Below, one piece after another: positions 26,571 to 37,108 of a stretch of DNA of 64,000 nt. Made by a program: the position numbers and the translations under genes. The notes beneath the pieces are model-generated. The model saw only the letters and a program-made list of their open reading frames with translations. It had not been told where the DNA came from and ran no database searches. Origin of the DNA: Taklimakanibacter sp050246735 (GTDB taxonomy: Bacteria > Pseudomonadota > Alphaproteobacteria > Rhizobiales > Aestuariivirgaceae); NCBI GenBank assembly GCA_050246735.1, contig JBFWVM010000003.1, positions 186,001-250,000 on the forward strand. The letters run 5' to 3'. Position 1 is the first letter of the stretch. Each line of letters opens with the position of its first letter.

Positions 26571-28823
26571 TCACTTGCCGAAGAGCCTTCCTGCCAATTC
26601 CGCCATGCCGTTCAGGACCGGATCGTCCGCCGATCTGCCAAGGGTGATCGCATATTCACCTCCTGCGATCCGCCATTGGCCCGCTCCGCCGTCGAACCGT
26701 GCCAGCAGGCGAGGGTCGGCCATCAGCGTTACCCGGCGGCTCTCGCCCGGCTTCAACTCGACACGCTCGAAACCGAGCAGCCGCATCCGGTTGCCGTCGG
26801 GTGCGCCCGTGAGATAGAGCTGGGGCACGTCGGCGCCGGCCCGTTCGCCCTTGTTCGCCACCGTGAAGGTGGCCGCGACCGTCTCGCCGCCGGTCACCGT
26901 GAGATCGCTATAGGAGAAGCTCGTGTAGCTGAGGCCGTAGCCGAATGGATACATCGGCTTGATCCCCTCTTGCGCGTACCAGCGGTAACCGGCCTCGGCG
27001 CCTTCATCGTAGCGGATCGTCGTCGGCGTACCCCAAGGCGTGCCGAGCCCCGACAATTGCGGCCGCGGCGTCTGGTCGAGGCTCTGCGGGAACGTGATCG
27101 GCAGCCGGCCGGACGGATTCACCTTGCCGGTGAGGATTTCCGCAATCGCCTGCGCGCCCGCCTGCCCGGGATACCACGCCTGCACGATCGCCTTGACCTT
27201 GCCGCGCCACGGCATGGACGCCGGATTGCCGGTTTCGAGCACGACGATCGTGTTTGGGTTGGCGCTCGCCACGGCGTCGATCACGGGGTCCTGTCCCCAC
27301 GGCAGCGACAGGTCGGCGCTATCGACGCCCTCGCCTTCGATGCGGATGCCGAACGCTATGACAAGATCCGCGCGCTTCGCCGTCAATGCCGCCTCGGCCG
27401 GGGATAGCCCGGGATCGAATTCGATCGACGCGTTCGGCAGCGCCTTCTTCAGTTCCGACACCGGCGACGGCGCGAACAGGAACATGTTGCGGCCGACGCC
27501 CGTGCCGCCGATCTTCACCATGCCGGCATAGCCGCCCACCGGCTTCACCGCACCCGAGCCGGTGCCGGAGATGATTCCCGTCTGCGCGTAGCCGCCGATC
27601 ACCGCGATCTTCAGTGTGCTGTCCGAGGCGATCGGCAGCGCTGCGTCGTTCTTGAGCAGCACGATGCCCTGCCGCGCCATCTCGAGCGCCATCCCGTTAT
27701 GCTTCGCCAGGTCGACTTCCGGCGCCGGACCCCACTTGTCGATACCGACCGAATACGCCGCGTAAAGCAAGCGGCGCACCATGTCCGAAAGCCGTTCCTT
27801 CGGAAACGCGCCATCGGCGTAAGCCTTTCGCAACTTGTCGGTGAAGGCCTCGCCGCCCCATTGCACGACGTCGAGCTGGACGCCCGACTCCTGGTCCAGC
27901 CCTTTGACCGCGAAGTCCCACGAGGGCGTCGCGCCCCAGTCGGACATCACGTAGCCCTTGTAACCCCACGTGTCCTTGAGCACATCGTTGAGCAAGTGGG
28001 AGTTGCCGCAGGCGTATTGGCCATTGACTTTGTTGTAGCCGCACATGATCGAGCCGGGCTGCGACATCTCGATGGCGATCTGGAACGCGAGCAGGTCGGA
28101 CTCGCGGTGTGCCGCCGGGTCGATGATCGCGTCGAGTCAGTGGCGGTTGGTCTCGTTGTCGTTGAGCGTGTAGTGCTTCAGCGTGGAGATCACGCCTTCG
28201 CCCTGGATGCCGTTCACCGCCGCCGCGGCGAGCACCGCGCTGACCCACGGATCCTCGGAGTAGTACTCGAAATTGCGGCCGTTGCGCGGGTCGCGCTGCA
28301 GGTTGATACCGCCGGCGAGCAGGACATTGAAGCCGCGCGAACGCGCCTCACGCGCGATGGCCGCGCCACCCTCGCGTGAAAGTTCAGGATTGAAGGTCGA
28401 TCCGGCGAGAATCAGTGCGGGGAACGCGGTGGCGCCCTTGTCGTCGGGGCGATAGCCGGGATTGGTCACGCCCATGCTGGCGTCGCTGCTCTGCAGCGCG
28501 GGAACGCCGAGCCGCGCAATGCCCGGCGTGTAGCCGGCGCTCGTGTTGATCACTCCCGCCGGGATACGCGGGTCGCGCGGAACGCCGATGTCTGAAACCG
28601 GGCCAAAGACACTGATGAGCAGAGAGAACCGCTCGTCGTCGGTCATCCGCGCTTCGACCTCTTTCGCCTTTGCTTCTGCGTCGGCCGGCGACAGGCCCTG
28701 ACCTGCCGCACCCTGCGGGGAACTCGCGGAAGCAATGATCGCCAAGACGAGCATCAAAGCGGAAGTGCCGATCCGGCTGCGTTGGGAGATCGACGCGCAG
28801 CACCAAGTGAGAATTGTTCTCAT
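26571..28823 (-). pseudogene. GH3 beta-glucosidase, interrupted by one in-frame TGA
   Basis: A secreted family-3 glycoside hydrolase of 750 codons, broken by a TGA at 28137-28139 (codon 229). Before it: signal peptide (ALMLVLAIIASASS), KHYTLNDNETNRH of the N-terminal barrel. After it, in the same frame with no indel: LDAIIDPAAHRESDLLAFQ, the nucleophile region YVMSDWGAT (Asp about 295), the GH3-C domain and a fibronectin-like C-terminal domain. Homologues of this group have NRHWLDA here, so TGG to TGA (Trp) is the likely change. The start at 28823 has AAGGGG upstream. Unless read through, no active enzyme is made. A sequencing error is the alternative. Its position between core genes and no sugar partners nearby suggest acquisition by transfer. 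Confidence 0.8.
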
Positions 28824-29044
28824 TGACGAGCCCCTTGTCGAAATCAGAGAGCCATTTTTCCATCCCCGGTTCGTTCTTCCGGGGATGTGAGCAAAGTCTA
28901 GGCATTCAGCATCCGTCGCGCTACGTAAATTCAACGCAATTTGCCGTCATCGCGGGGACGCTGGACCAACTTGCGCGGATTCATGGATGGGTGAGGCAGA
29001 TCAAGGGGTTAGCGAAGCCGTCGCTGCATTTTTGGGAAGCTGGC

Positions 29045-29245
29045 TCAGGCGCCGAGCGCCAGAGCGAGACGATCGATGTTCTTCGAGACGCACGGGTTGC
29101 CGCCGGCCAGTCTGGCCAACCACTCCAGATTGCCGGTGCTCGACGTGCGGGCCTCATGGTCGCCACGGCCGTCTGCAAGGTTTGCGAGGCAAATATATCG
29201 CCGGCAAACACCCTCGTAGCCCGAGAGGAAACGGACCTTCGAAGC
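29045..29245 (-). pseudogene. Possible gene remnant in the gap between the GH3 gene and the rhomboid gene
   Basis: The 439 bp from 28824 to 29262 hold no convincing gene. On the minus strand one frame, open for 66 codons without a start codon and ending in TGA at 29045, shows high third-position GC and a protein-like run (LSGYEGVCRRYICLANL, GNLEWLARLAGGNPCVSKN). It could be the tail of a decayed gene, or chance. Nothing else is supported here beyond the putative GH3 promoter region. Confidence 0.25.
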
Positions 29246-29262
29246 TTAAGCGTAGCATGAAG

Positions 29263-29952
29263 TCAGGAGGGTCTGCCGACGAGGAGCCGCGAGCGCAGCA
29301 CGAAAGTGAAAAGGAGTCCGGCGAGGAACCCGCCGATATGGGCCCACCAGGCGACCTGGACATCGTCCTGGGTGGAGATGACAGCGCTGACAAGCTGAAG
29401 GACGAACCAGCCGCTCAAGGCCCAGAAGGCGGAGATCGGCAACGGGATGCGCAGGAAGAGCAGGATCCAGACGCGCGCCCTGGGATAGAGCAGGAGATAG
29501 GAGGCGAGAACGCCCGAGACGGCGCCCGACGCGCCGATGAGCGGTGCCGGTGACTGCGACTGAAGGAGAGTGTGCAGCATCCCGGCGGCAGCACCGCAGA
29601 GCAGGTAGAAGATCAGGAAGCCCGCATGGCCGAAGGCGTCCTCGATATTGTCGGCGAAGACCCACATGAACAGCATGTTGGTGATGAGATGCATCCAGCC
29701 GCCATGCAGGAACTGATAGGTGACGAGGGTAAGAGGCTCCGGCACCGGACTATAGGCATCGGCCGGGTCGACGAAATGGATGAGCTCGACGGGAACGATG
29801 CCGTAGCCCGAGGCATAGGTCCATAGATTGTCCTCGCTGGTGAAAGCGCCGGTCATCAGGAAAACGACGACATTGACGGCGATCAAGGCACCCGTCACAT
29901 ACTGGAAGCGGATGACCTGCAGGGGCGTGTTGTCGTGGATCGGCACGAACAT
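29263..29952 (-). CDS. Rhomboid family intramembrane serine protease
   Basis: 229 residues with about six membrane segments. The catalytic serine lies in LIGASGAVSGVL (GxSG) near 147-150 and the catalytic histidine in AWWAHIGGFLAGL near 201-206; the N-terminal loop FLHGGWMHLITNMLFMWVF supplies the HxxxN-type region of rhomboids. The start ATG shares one base with the stop of the upstream cobalamin adenosyltransferase gene (TGATG), so translation is coupled. Natural substrates are unknown. Confidence 0.9.
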   Translation of the reverse strand: MFVPIHDNTPLQVIRFQYVTGALIAVNVVVFLMTGAFTSEDNLWTYASGYGIVPVELIHFVDPADAYSPVPEPLTLVTYQFLHGGWMHLITNMLFMWVFADNIEDAFGHAGFLIFYLLCGAAAGMLHTLLQSQSPAPLIGASGAVSGVLASYLLLYPRARVWILLFLRIPLPISAFWALSGWFVLQLVSAVISTQDDVQVAWWAHIGGFLAGLLFTFVLRSRLLVGRPS

Positions 29953-30536
29953 CAGCGGTTCGCTCCCTTGATCCAGAGCACGTCGCCGCCGCCTTGCGCG
30001 TTGATCCAGCGGCTCGCCACGAAGAAGAAGTCCGACAGCCGGTTGACGAAGGTGAGCACCCCGTCGCTCACATCCTCGTCCGGTTCGGCGGCAAGCTCGA
30101 CGATCAGGCGCTCGGCGCGCCGGCACACGGTGCGGCAGAGATGGAGATGGGCCGCCGCCGGATGGCCGCCCGGCAGCACGAAGGAGCGCAGCGGCTGAAG
30201 GGCGGCATTGAGCTCGTCGATCTCGGCTTCCAGGCGCTCGGTCTGGTGAGCCGTCATGCGCAAGGGCTGGTAGCCCAGGTCCTTGCCGGTGTCGGGCACG
30301 CACAGATCGGCGCCGAGATCGAAGAGATCGTTCTGGATGCGGGCCAGCATGGCGTCGAGCCTGGCGAAACGCGCGTCCGTGGTGTGCAGCCGGGCGATGC
30401 CGAGGACGGCATTGGTCTCGTCGACCGTGCCATAGGCCTGGATGCGCAAATGCGTCTTGGGCACCCGCTCGCCCGAGCCCAGTGCCGTGTCACCCTTGTC
30501 GCCGGTGCGCGTGTAGATGCGGTTGAGAACGACCAT
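29952..30536 (-). CDS. Cob(I)alamin adenosyltransferase, PduO type
   Basis: Transfers the adenosyl group of ATP to cob(I)alamin, giving adenosylcobalamin, the cofactor needed by the class II NrdJ encoded at 5765-9211. The 194-residue product has the N-terminal ATP-binding RIYTRTGDKGDTALGSGERV, YGTVDETNAVLG, FVLPGGHPAAAHLHLCRTVCRRAER and the C-terminal NRLSDFFFVASRW motif with the conserved Asn/Arg. ATG at 30536 gives the usual start; an earlier frame to 30617 includes non-conserved residues. It is coupled to the rhomboid gene. Confidence 0.92.
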   Translation of the reverse strand: MVVLNRIYTRTGDKGDTALGSGERVPKTHLRIQAYGTVDETNAVLGIARLHTTDARFARLDAMLARIQNDLFDLGADLCVPDTGKDLGYQPLRMTAHQTERLEAEIDELNAALQPLRSFVLPGGHPAAAHLHLCRTVCRRAERLIVELAAEPDEDVSDGVLTFVNRLSDFFFVASRWINAQGGGDVLWIKGANR

Positions 30537-30609
30537 GGCGCCAGTCATAGCTGCTGGCGGCCACGGATTGAATAGGCGATACAATAAAACTCCGCCCGGG
30601 CCGGGCTGC

Positions 30610-33116
30610 TCACTCATCCCTCAGGATCGGCGCAGGCTTGGCGGTGAGCGCGCGCCAGGTCACGGCGAGGCCCGCGGCGATGGCGAGGACCATGGCGAGG
30701 AGGGCGGTGACGACCGCCGTGCTCCAGGAGAAGGCCCAGGGCATTTCGAGGATCCAGAAGCTCAGGAACCAGGAGCCGAGCGCGCCCACCGTGACGCCGA
30801 AGGCCGCGGAAGCGAGGCCCAGTATGGCGTATTCGACGATGAAGGCCTGGATGAGCTCGAGACGCGTCGCACCATGGGTCTTGAGGACGACGGCGTCATA
30901 GAGCCTTCCCGACAACCCGGCGCTGAGCGCGCCGGCGAGGACGAGAATGCCGGTGACGAGGGTCAGCGCATTGGCGCCCCGGATCGCCGCCAGCATCCGG
31001 GTCAGGAGATCGGTCACGGTGGCGACGACGTCCTTGACCCTGATGGCGGTGACCGTCGGGAATGCGCGGGACACGGCGTTGAGCAGCCGGCCTTCATCGC
31101 CTCCCGTCATCTCGGCGGTGACGATGTTCTGATGCGGCGCATGGATGAGCGTGTCCGGCGTGAAGATCATCAGGAAATTGATGTCGAGAGAGCGCCAGTC
31201 GACCTGGCGCAGGCTCGCGATCCTGGCCGTCACGTCGCGGCCCAGCACGTTGACGGTGATCTCGTCGCCGAGCCCGACGCCCAAGCCCTTGGCGACCTCG
31301 TCGACGAAGGAGACGAGCGGCGGTCCGGAATAATCCGCCGGCCACCACTCGCCCGCGGTGATCGTCGAGCCCTTGGGCAGTTCGCTCGCATAGGTGAGGC
31401 CGCGGTCGCCGCGCAGGGCCCAGGCGGCATCGGGTGACGGCTCGACCTTGTCCGCGGCGACGCCCTTGAGGCTGGTGATCCGTCCGCGGAGCATGGGCGC
31501 CGTCTCGACGGCGGTCACGCCGGGCTCCTTGCGCAGCAGATCCAGGAAGGCCTGCTTCTCGTCGTTGCGGACGTCGAGAAAGAAGAAGGAAGGGGCGCGA
31601 TCGGGGATGCCGGAAGTGAGCTCGGTCGAGATGGTGCGGTCGGTCAGCGCCAGGGTGACGAAGAGGGTGAGGCCAAGGCCGAGCGCCAGGATCACCGAGA
31701 TCGCCGCCGATCCCGGGCGATGGACATTGGAGAGGGCATAGCGCCAGATGGCGCTCCGGGGCCGCGGCAGCTTGCGGGTGAGGTGGACGATGGCTGCGGC
31801 GAGGCCGAGAAGCACGACGAAGCTTCCGGCGAGGCCGGAGAGATAGATCGTGGTGATGCGTGCATCGCCGAAGCTGGCGTAGACGAGGATCGCCATCAGG
31901 CCGAGCGAGACGGCAATGGTGACGAGGGCGCCGGCGCCCGGCCCGCCGGCGAAGGCCTGGACGTGATGCCGGAACAGAGCCGATGCCGGCACGTGGCGGG
32001 TGCGGGCGAGCGGCCACATGGTGAAGGCGAGCGTGACCAGGAGGCCGAAGACGGAAGCGAGAAGGAGCGGCCGCCATTCGACCCCGCTCGTCAAGGGCAG
32101 GGGGATGAGGTCGCCGACCGTCGCCTTGGCCGCGGCCGGCGCCAGCGCGCCCGCCGCAAGGCCGACGGCGATGGCGAGCAAGGCGACGAGCAGGATCTCG
32201 GTCAGATAGATGCCGGTGACGATGCACCGGGTGGCGCCCAGGCATTTGAGCGTCGCGATCGCTTGCGTGCGGCGGTTGACGAAGGCCGATGCCGCATTGG
32301 CGATGCCGGCGCCGCCGATGATGAGCGCGGTCAGCCCGACCAGGGTCATGAAATAGGAAAACCGTTCGATATACCGGCCGGCGCCCGGCGCGGCGCTGCC
32401 GCGGTTGCGCACCCGCCAGCCGGAATCGCGGTGATCCTCCTGCGCCTCGCGCACCAGCTCGCGTATGTCGGCAAGGCTTGCGCCTTCCGGCATCTTCACC
32501 CGGTATTTCCAGGTGATGAGGCTGCCCGGCTGGACGAGGCCGGTCAGGCCCAGCGAAGCCTGGCTCATCATCACCCGCGGTCCGAGCGCCAGCCCGTCCG
32601 AAATGCGGTCGGGCTCCCTGGCGATACGGGCCTTGAGGGTGAAATCCTTCTCGCCGATGCGGATCCTGTCGCCGAGCCGCAGATTCAGGCGCTCGAGCAG
32701 GATGGGATCGACGGCGACGCCGTCGCCGGCGAGCGCCGATCGGAGATCGCCCTTCTCGCCGAGCTCCAGGGTGCCATAGAGCGGATAGTGATCGTCGACC
32801 GCCTTGATCTCGACCAGTGCGGTCATGCCGTTGCCGCTCGCCATGGCCCTGAGGCTGGCGACCTTGGACACGCTGCCCTTGCCCGACAGGAAGGCAAGCT
32901 CCTGGGGCGTCGCCTCGCGGTGAATGAGCGCCACTTCGACGTCGCCGCCGAGCAAGGGCTGTCCCTGCTCGATAAGGCCGCGATCGATGGCGGCACCGAG
33001 GGAGCCGACGATCGCGATCGCCGCGGTGCCGAGCGACAGGCAGGTGAGGAATATCCAGAAGCCCTGCAGCCCCGAGCGCAGATCGCGCCAGGCATAGGTC
33101 AGCCACAGGCCGGGCC

Positions 33117-33120
<4 letters not shown>
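30610..33120 (-). CDS. ybbP: FtsX-like ABC transporter permease, YbbP type
   Basis: 836 residues with about ten membrane segments: an N-terminal anchor (about 20-42), a large periplasmic domain, a core FtsX block (about 250-400), a second pair of segments, another periplasmic domain and a C-terminal FtsX block (about 715-820). This duplicated layout matches YbbP, the partner of ATPase YbbA and of the lysophospholipase/arylesterase TesA. The ATG overlaps the ybbA stop by four bases. All three genes occur together here as in many proteobacteria, suggesting export or membrane extraction of a lipophilic substrate. Confidence 0.88.
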
Positions 33121-33836
<716 letters not shown>

Positions 33837-33885
33837 ATGATCCCATGACTTGCCGTTGTCATACGCAGTCACTACCTATCCATCC

Positions 33886-34512
33886 ATGCGATTCGGGTTA
33901 TTCGCAGCCTTGCTGGGCGTCTTTCTCGCCGCTTCGCCGCTCCGGGCGCAAACCATCCATATTCTGGCCTTCGGCGACAGCCTGACGGCAGGCCTGGGCC
34001 TCGAGCCCGGGCAGGCTTTTCCGGCGCGCCTCGAAGCCGCCCTCGAGGCCCGCGGTCACGACATTGTGATCTCGAACGCCGGGGTCTCGGGCGACACCGC
34101 AACCGCCGCCGCCGAGCGGCTCGAATGGTCGCTGGCGCCGGACATCGACGGCGTCATCGTGGAGCTGGGCGCCAATGACGCGTTGCGCGGGATCGCTCCC
34201 GAAGCGACAGAAAGGGCCCTCGACGGCATACTGGCCGAGCTCAGGCGGCGCCGGCTGCCGGTGCTCTTCGCCGGCATGCTCGCCCCCCGCAATCTCGGAG
34301 CCGACTATGGGAAGAGATTCGACGCCATCTTCCCGCGCCTCGCTGCGAAGCATGGCGTCCTGTTCTATCCCTTCTTCCTCGACGGCGTCGCCGCCGAGCC
34401 GGCATTCAACCAGCCCGACGGACTCCATCCCAACAGCAAAGGAGTGGATATGATCGTTCAGCGAATCCTTCCGATCACGGAAGACCTGCTCGAGCAGGCC
34501 GCCTCCAAATAA
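33886..34512 (+). CDS. tesA: Arylesterase / acyl-CoA thioesterase I (TesA, GDSL family)
   Basis: Periplasmic multifunctional esterase. The 208-residue precursor has a signal peptide (RFGLFAALLGVFLAASPLRA) and the SGNH blocks: AFGDSLTAGLGL with catalytic Ser, SNAGVSGDT with Gly, LGANDALRG with Asn and DGLHPNSKG with catalytic Asp and His. The ATG at 33886 was chosen because it begins the signal peptide. It diverges from ybbA-ybbP, the conserved partner set. Confidence 0.92.
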   Translation: MRFGLFAALLGVFLAASPLRAQTIHILAFGDSLTAGLGLEPGQAFPARLEAALEARGHDIVISNAGVSGDTATAAAERLEWSLAPDIDGVIVELGANDALRGIAPEATERALDGILAELRRRRLPVLFAGMLAPRNLGADYGKRFDAIFPRLAAKHGVLFYPFFLDGVAAEPAFNQPDGLHPNSKGVDMIVQRILPITEDLLEQAASK

Positions 34513-34593
34513 CCCTTTTCTTCTTCACGAATCGCGTTAGCGTAAGGCTGCTCACGCGACAAACGAGCTTTCGCTTTCGAAAGGAGGCCCGCC

Positions 34594-35136
34594 ATGCCGC
34601 GCTTGTTCACTGGTGTCGAAATCCCGAGCGACGTCGCCTTCGAGCTCGATCTCATGAAAGGCGGCATATGGGGGGCTCGCTGGATCGACCGGGACTCCTA
34701 TCACATCACGCTGCGCTTCATCGGCGACATCGATGACGGACTGGCCCGAGAAATCGCCGCCGAGCTCGACGCCGTCTCGGCCAAGCCCTTCACGCTCAGG
34801 CTGAAGGGCATCGGCGCCTTCGGCGGAAACAAGCCGCACGCGCTCTATGCCAGCGTCGCCGAGAGCCCGGAACTTCGCCGGCTGCAGAACACGCATGAGC
34901 GCATCTGCCAGATGCTCGGCCTGCCGCCGGAGCAGCGCAAATTCACCCCGCATGTGACGCTGGCGCGGCTGCGCGGCACGACGCCCGACCATGTCCATCG
35001 CTTCATCGCGGCGCACAGCCTGTTTGCCAGCCGTTTCTTCGAAGTGGACCGCTTCGTGCTGTTCTCGTCCAGGCCGTCCCGCGGCGGAGGCCCCTATGCG
35101 GTCGAGGAAGCCTACGCCCTGGGAGCGGCGATCTAG
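34594..35136 (+). CDS. thpR: RNA 2',3'-cyclic phosphodiesterase
   Basis: 180-residue member of the 2H phosphoesterase family (formerly called 2'-5' RNA ligase LigT). Both catalytic HxT motifs are visible, HITLRF at about 37-42 and HVTLARL at about 121-127, about 84 residues apart as required. A strong ribosome site, AAAGGAGG, precedes the ATG. The pterin dehydratase gene starts 3 bp after its stop, so the two are co-transcribed. Its cellular RNA substrate is not known. Confidence 0.9.
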   Translation: MPRLFTGVEIPSDVAFELDLMKGGIWGARWIDRDSYHITLRFIGDIDDGLAREIAAELDAVSAKPFTLRLKGIGAFGGNKPHALYASVAESPELRRLQNTHERICQMLGLPPEQRKFTPHVTLARLRGTTPDHVHRFIAAHSLFASRFFEVDRFVLFSSRPSRGGGPYAVEEAYALGAAI

Positions 35137-35138
35137 CC

Positions 35139-35435
35139 ATGGCCGTCCGGAAACTCAGCCCCGAGGATCGGGCCAAGGCGCTTGCCGGGCTTTCCGGCTG
35201 GAGCGAGCTCTCCGGCCGTGATGCCATCGGCAAAAGCTTCAGGTTCAAGACTTTCAGCGAGGCCTTCGGTTTCATGGCGCGGGCGGCGCTCGCGGCCGAG
35301 AAGATGGACCACCATCCGGAATGGACCAATGTCTACAACAAGGTGGACGTCGTGCTCTCGACCCACAGCGCCGGGGGCTTGACCGAGCTCGACGTGAAAC
35401 TCGCCCGGGAGATGGACCTTCTCGCAAAGATGTGA
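35139..35435 (+). CDS. phhB: Pterin-4-alpha-carbinolamine dehydratase
   Basis: 98-residue enzyme that dehydrates 4a-hydroxytetrahydropterin, recycling the cofactor of aromatic amino acid hydroxylases. The family motif (E)KMDHHPEWTNVYNKV near 53-68 supplies the catalytic histidines, and the C-terminal T..LDVKLAREMD is also typical. No phenylalanine hydroxylase is in the window. It follows thpR with only two bases between. Confidence 0.92.
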   Translation: MAVRKLSPEDRAKALAGLSGWSELSGRDAIGKSFRFKTFSEAFGFMARAALAAEKMDHHPEWTNVYNKVDVVLSTHSAGGLTELDVKLAREMDLLAKM

Positions 35436-35529
35436 GAGAGTTCAATATCTTGACTGCTTGACGGCAGGGGTTCGGCACCCCATATGCGTCCGCGTGTTTC
35501 GAATGGTTACAGTTGGAGGGAGCACCTAA

Positions 35530-36267
35530 ATGGCTGACGTGAGATACCAATCCCAGGCGCAGACCCGCGCCGGCACACGGGCCGAGATAGATCAGGGCCT
35601 CAGGTCCTATATGCTCGGCGTCTACAACTACATGGCTTCCGGCCTCGCGGTGACGGGCGCCGTGGCTGCCGGAACCTATATGCTGGCGGTCCAGAACGGC
35701 CAGCTCACCCCCTTCGGCCAGACGCTGTTCCAGTCGCCCCTGATGTGGGTGTTCGTGCTGGCGCCGGTGGCGCTGGTGTTCTTCCTGTCGTTCCGCGTCC
35801 ATGCGATGCGGGCCGCCACCGCCCAGGCGGTGTTCTGGGTCTATGCCGCGCTCAACGGCGTCGCCTTCTCGACCCTTGGCCTCGTCTATTCGGGCAACAG
35901 CATCACCCGGGTATTCTTCATCTCGGCGGCCACCTTCGCCGCCCTGAGCCTGTGGGGCTATACGACCAAGCGCGATCTGACCGGCTGGGGCTCGTTCCTG
36001 TTCATGGGCCTCATCGGCATCATCATCGCGAGCCTCGTCAACCTGTTCATGGCGTCGACGGCGCTGCAATTCGTGATCTCGGTCGTTGGCGTGCTGGTCT
36101 TCGCCGGCCTCACCGCCTATGACACGCAGAAGATCAAGGAAATGTATTTCGAGGCCGACGACGGCGAGACGATGAGCAAGAAGATGCTCATGGGCGCGCT
36201 CAACCTCTATCTCGACTTCATCAACCTGTTCCTCATGCTGCTCAGGCTGTTCGGCAATCGCCAATAA
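35530..36267 (+). CDS. Bax inhibitor-1 (YccA/YbhL) family membrane protein
   Basis: 245 residues with seven membrane segments (about 38-58, 73-92, 98-118, 125-143, 150-170, 178-200 and 222-240). The N-terminal LRSYMLGVYNYMASGLAVTG and the C-terminal GALNLYLDFINLFLMLLRLFG are family signatures, and the paired aspartate region (GLTAYDTQKIKE) fits the pH-sensing di-aspartyl feature of bacterial homologues that leak calcium. GGAGGGAG precedes the ATG. The gene ends in a strong terminator at 36296-36324. Confidence 0.9.
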   Translation: MADVRYQSQAQTRAGTRAEIDQGLRSYMLGVYNYMASGLAVTGAVAAGTYMLAVQNGQLTPFGQTLFQSPLMWVFVLAPVALVFFLSFRVHAMRAATAQAVFWVYAALNGVAFSTLGLVYSGNSITRVFFISAATFAALSLWGYTTKRDLTGWGSFLFMGLIGIIIASLVNLFMASTALQFVISVVGVLVFAGLTAYDTQKIKEMYFEADDGETMSKKMLMGALNLYLDFINLFLMLLRLFGNRQ

Positions 36268-36295
36268 GCCTCGGCGCAAAAGCGAAAACTCGAAC

Positions 36296-36324
36296 CCCGG
36301 ATGGCGACATCCGGGTTTTTTTTT
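36296..36324 (+). terminator. Rho-independent terminator after the Bax-inhibitor gene
   Basis: CCCGGATG (36296-36303), GCGA loop, CATCCGGG (36308-36315), then nine T residues. Textbook intrinsic terminator. Confidence 0.95.
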
Positions 36325-36343
36325 ATCGATGCCGGACCGACGT

Positions 36344-36763
36344 TCAGACGGCGACCAGCTTGGGCTTGCCGAAGAGCACGCGCAGGACCTGGGCCAAGTC
36401 ATGTCCGCGCCTGAGGATGAGCCCACCCTGGGCCACCACCGAATAGGCGCCCTGGCGGCGGGCAAGCGTCATGTCCTTGACGATCCGGTAGAGCGGCATC
36501 TCGCTGGCGCGCCGGTAGATCGAGAAGACCGCGGTGTCGCTGCCGAAATCAAGCGCATAGTCGCGCCACTCTCCTTCGGCGACCTTGGAACCGTAGAGAT
36601 TGAGAATAATATTGAGTTCCTTCCGGTCGAAAGCGGTCTTCTTCACCGGCGGGCTGGTATCTTTCGGTTCCGGACGCGTACCAGCCTGACGCGGCCGGAA
36701 GGAAACTATCGGCTCGAAATCGCTCACCGGGATTTCCGCGCCTCCTTCACAGAACAGGAGCAT
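36344..36763 (-). CDS. DUF2794 family protein
   Basis: 139 residues of a family confined to Alphaproteobacteria. The conserved core FDRKELNIILNLYGSKVAEG and EWRDYALDFGSDTAVFSIYRR, then SEMPLYRIVKD, RRQGAYSVVAQGGLILRRG and DLAQVLRVLFG are plainly present. No function is known. The longer frame reaching 36931 is not conserved; the ATG at 36763 is the best start. It faces the Bax-inhibitor terminator. Confidence 0.85.
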   Translation of the reverse strand: MLLFCEGGAEIPVSDFEPIVSFRPRQAGTRPEPKDTSPPVKKTAFDRKELNIILNLYGSKVAEGEWRDYALDFGSDTAVFSIYRRASEMPLYRIVKDMTLARRQGAYSVVAQGGLILRRGHDLAQVLRVLFGKPKLVAV

Positions 36764-36919
36764 GGACCGAGAGCGCGGGCTTGGCAAGCTCGCTTTTCGC
36801 TCGTGCCGCACAAGTCTTTGGAATCGATGAGATTCGGCTCGGAAGCCCGAAATGGGCGACTTCCCCGCGGGTAAGAAAGTTTCACATTGCCGCCGCATTC
36901 CGGCCCTTCGGGAGACATC

Positions 36920-37045
36920 ATGGGCAGGCACAGTTCAACCGTTGCCTCAATGGCCCGGCTGGTGCGAAGCGTCGGAAATCTCAGCCCCCCAGCCCCCCGT
37001 AGCCAAGTGCCGCCGGGCCAGTACCATCTCCCCTTCTGTGAGTGA
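36920..37045 (+). CDS. Candidate small protein upstream of htpG
   Basis: In the 407-bp gap between DUF2794 and htpG, an ATG at 36920 preceded by GGGAGA opens a 41-residue frame (MGRHSSTVASMARLVRSVGN...) rich in Arg, Ser and Pro, ending in PFCE. Sixteen bases after its stop stands a strong terminator (37062-37092), which implies that something short is transcribed here. The frame could also be a by-product of a non-coding RNA. No family recognised. Confidence 0.4.
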   Translation: MGRHSSTVASMARLVRSVGNLSPPAPRSQVPPGQYHLPFCE

Positions 37046-37061
37046 GGCGTATTGAGAGTTC

Positions 37062-37092
37062 GCGGCCGGTCAGAACCGGCCGCTTCTTTTTT
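37062..37092 (+). terminator. Rho-independent terminator upstream of htpG
   Basis: GCGGCCGGT (37062-37070), CAGA loop, ACCGGCCGC (37075-37083), then TTCTTTTTTG. Perfect 9-bp stem. It insulates htpG from the short transcript before it. Confidence 0.92.
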
Positions 37093-37108
37093 GACCGGCC
37101 TCGAACAT

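Noticed and set aside
28137..28139. TGA in the GH3 gene as a selenocysteine codon
   Set aside because: Homologues have tryptophan here, not cysteine, and no downstream SECIS-like hairpin was noticed; a nonsense change fits better.
28814..29260. Plus-strand frame of 148 codons in the gap after the GH3 gene
   Set aside because: Begins inside the GH3 5' end, no ribosome site, mixed composition and no recognisable domain.
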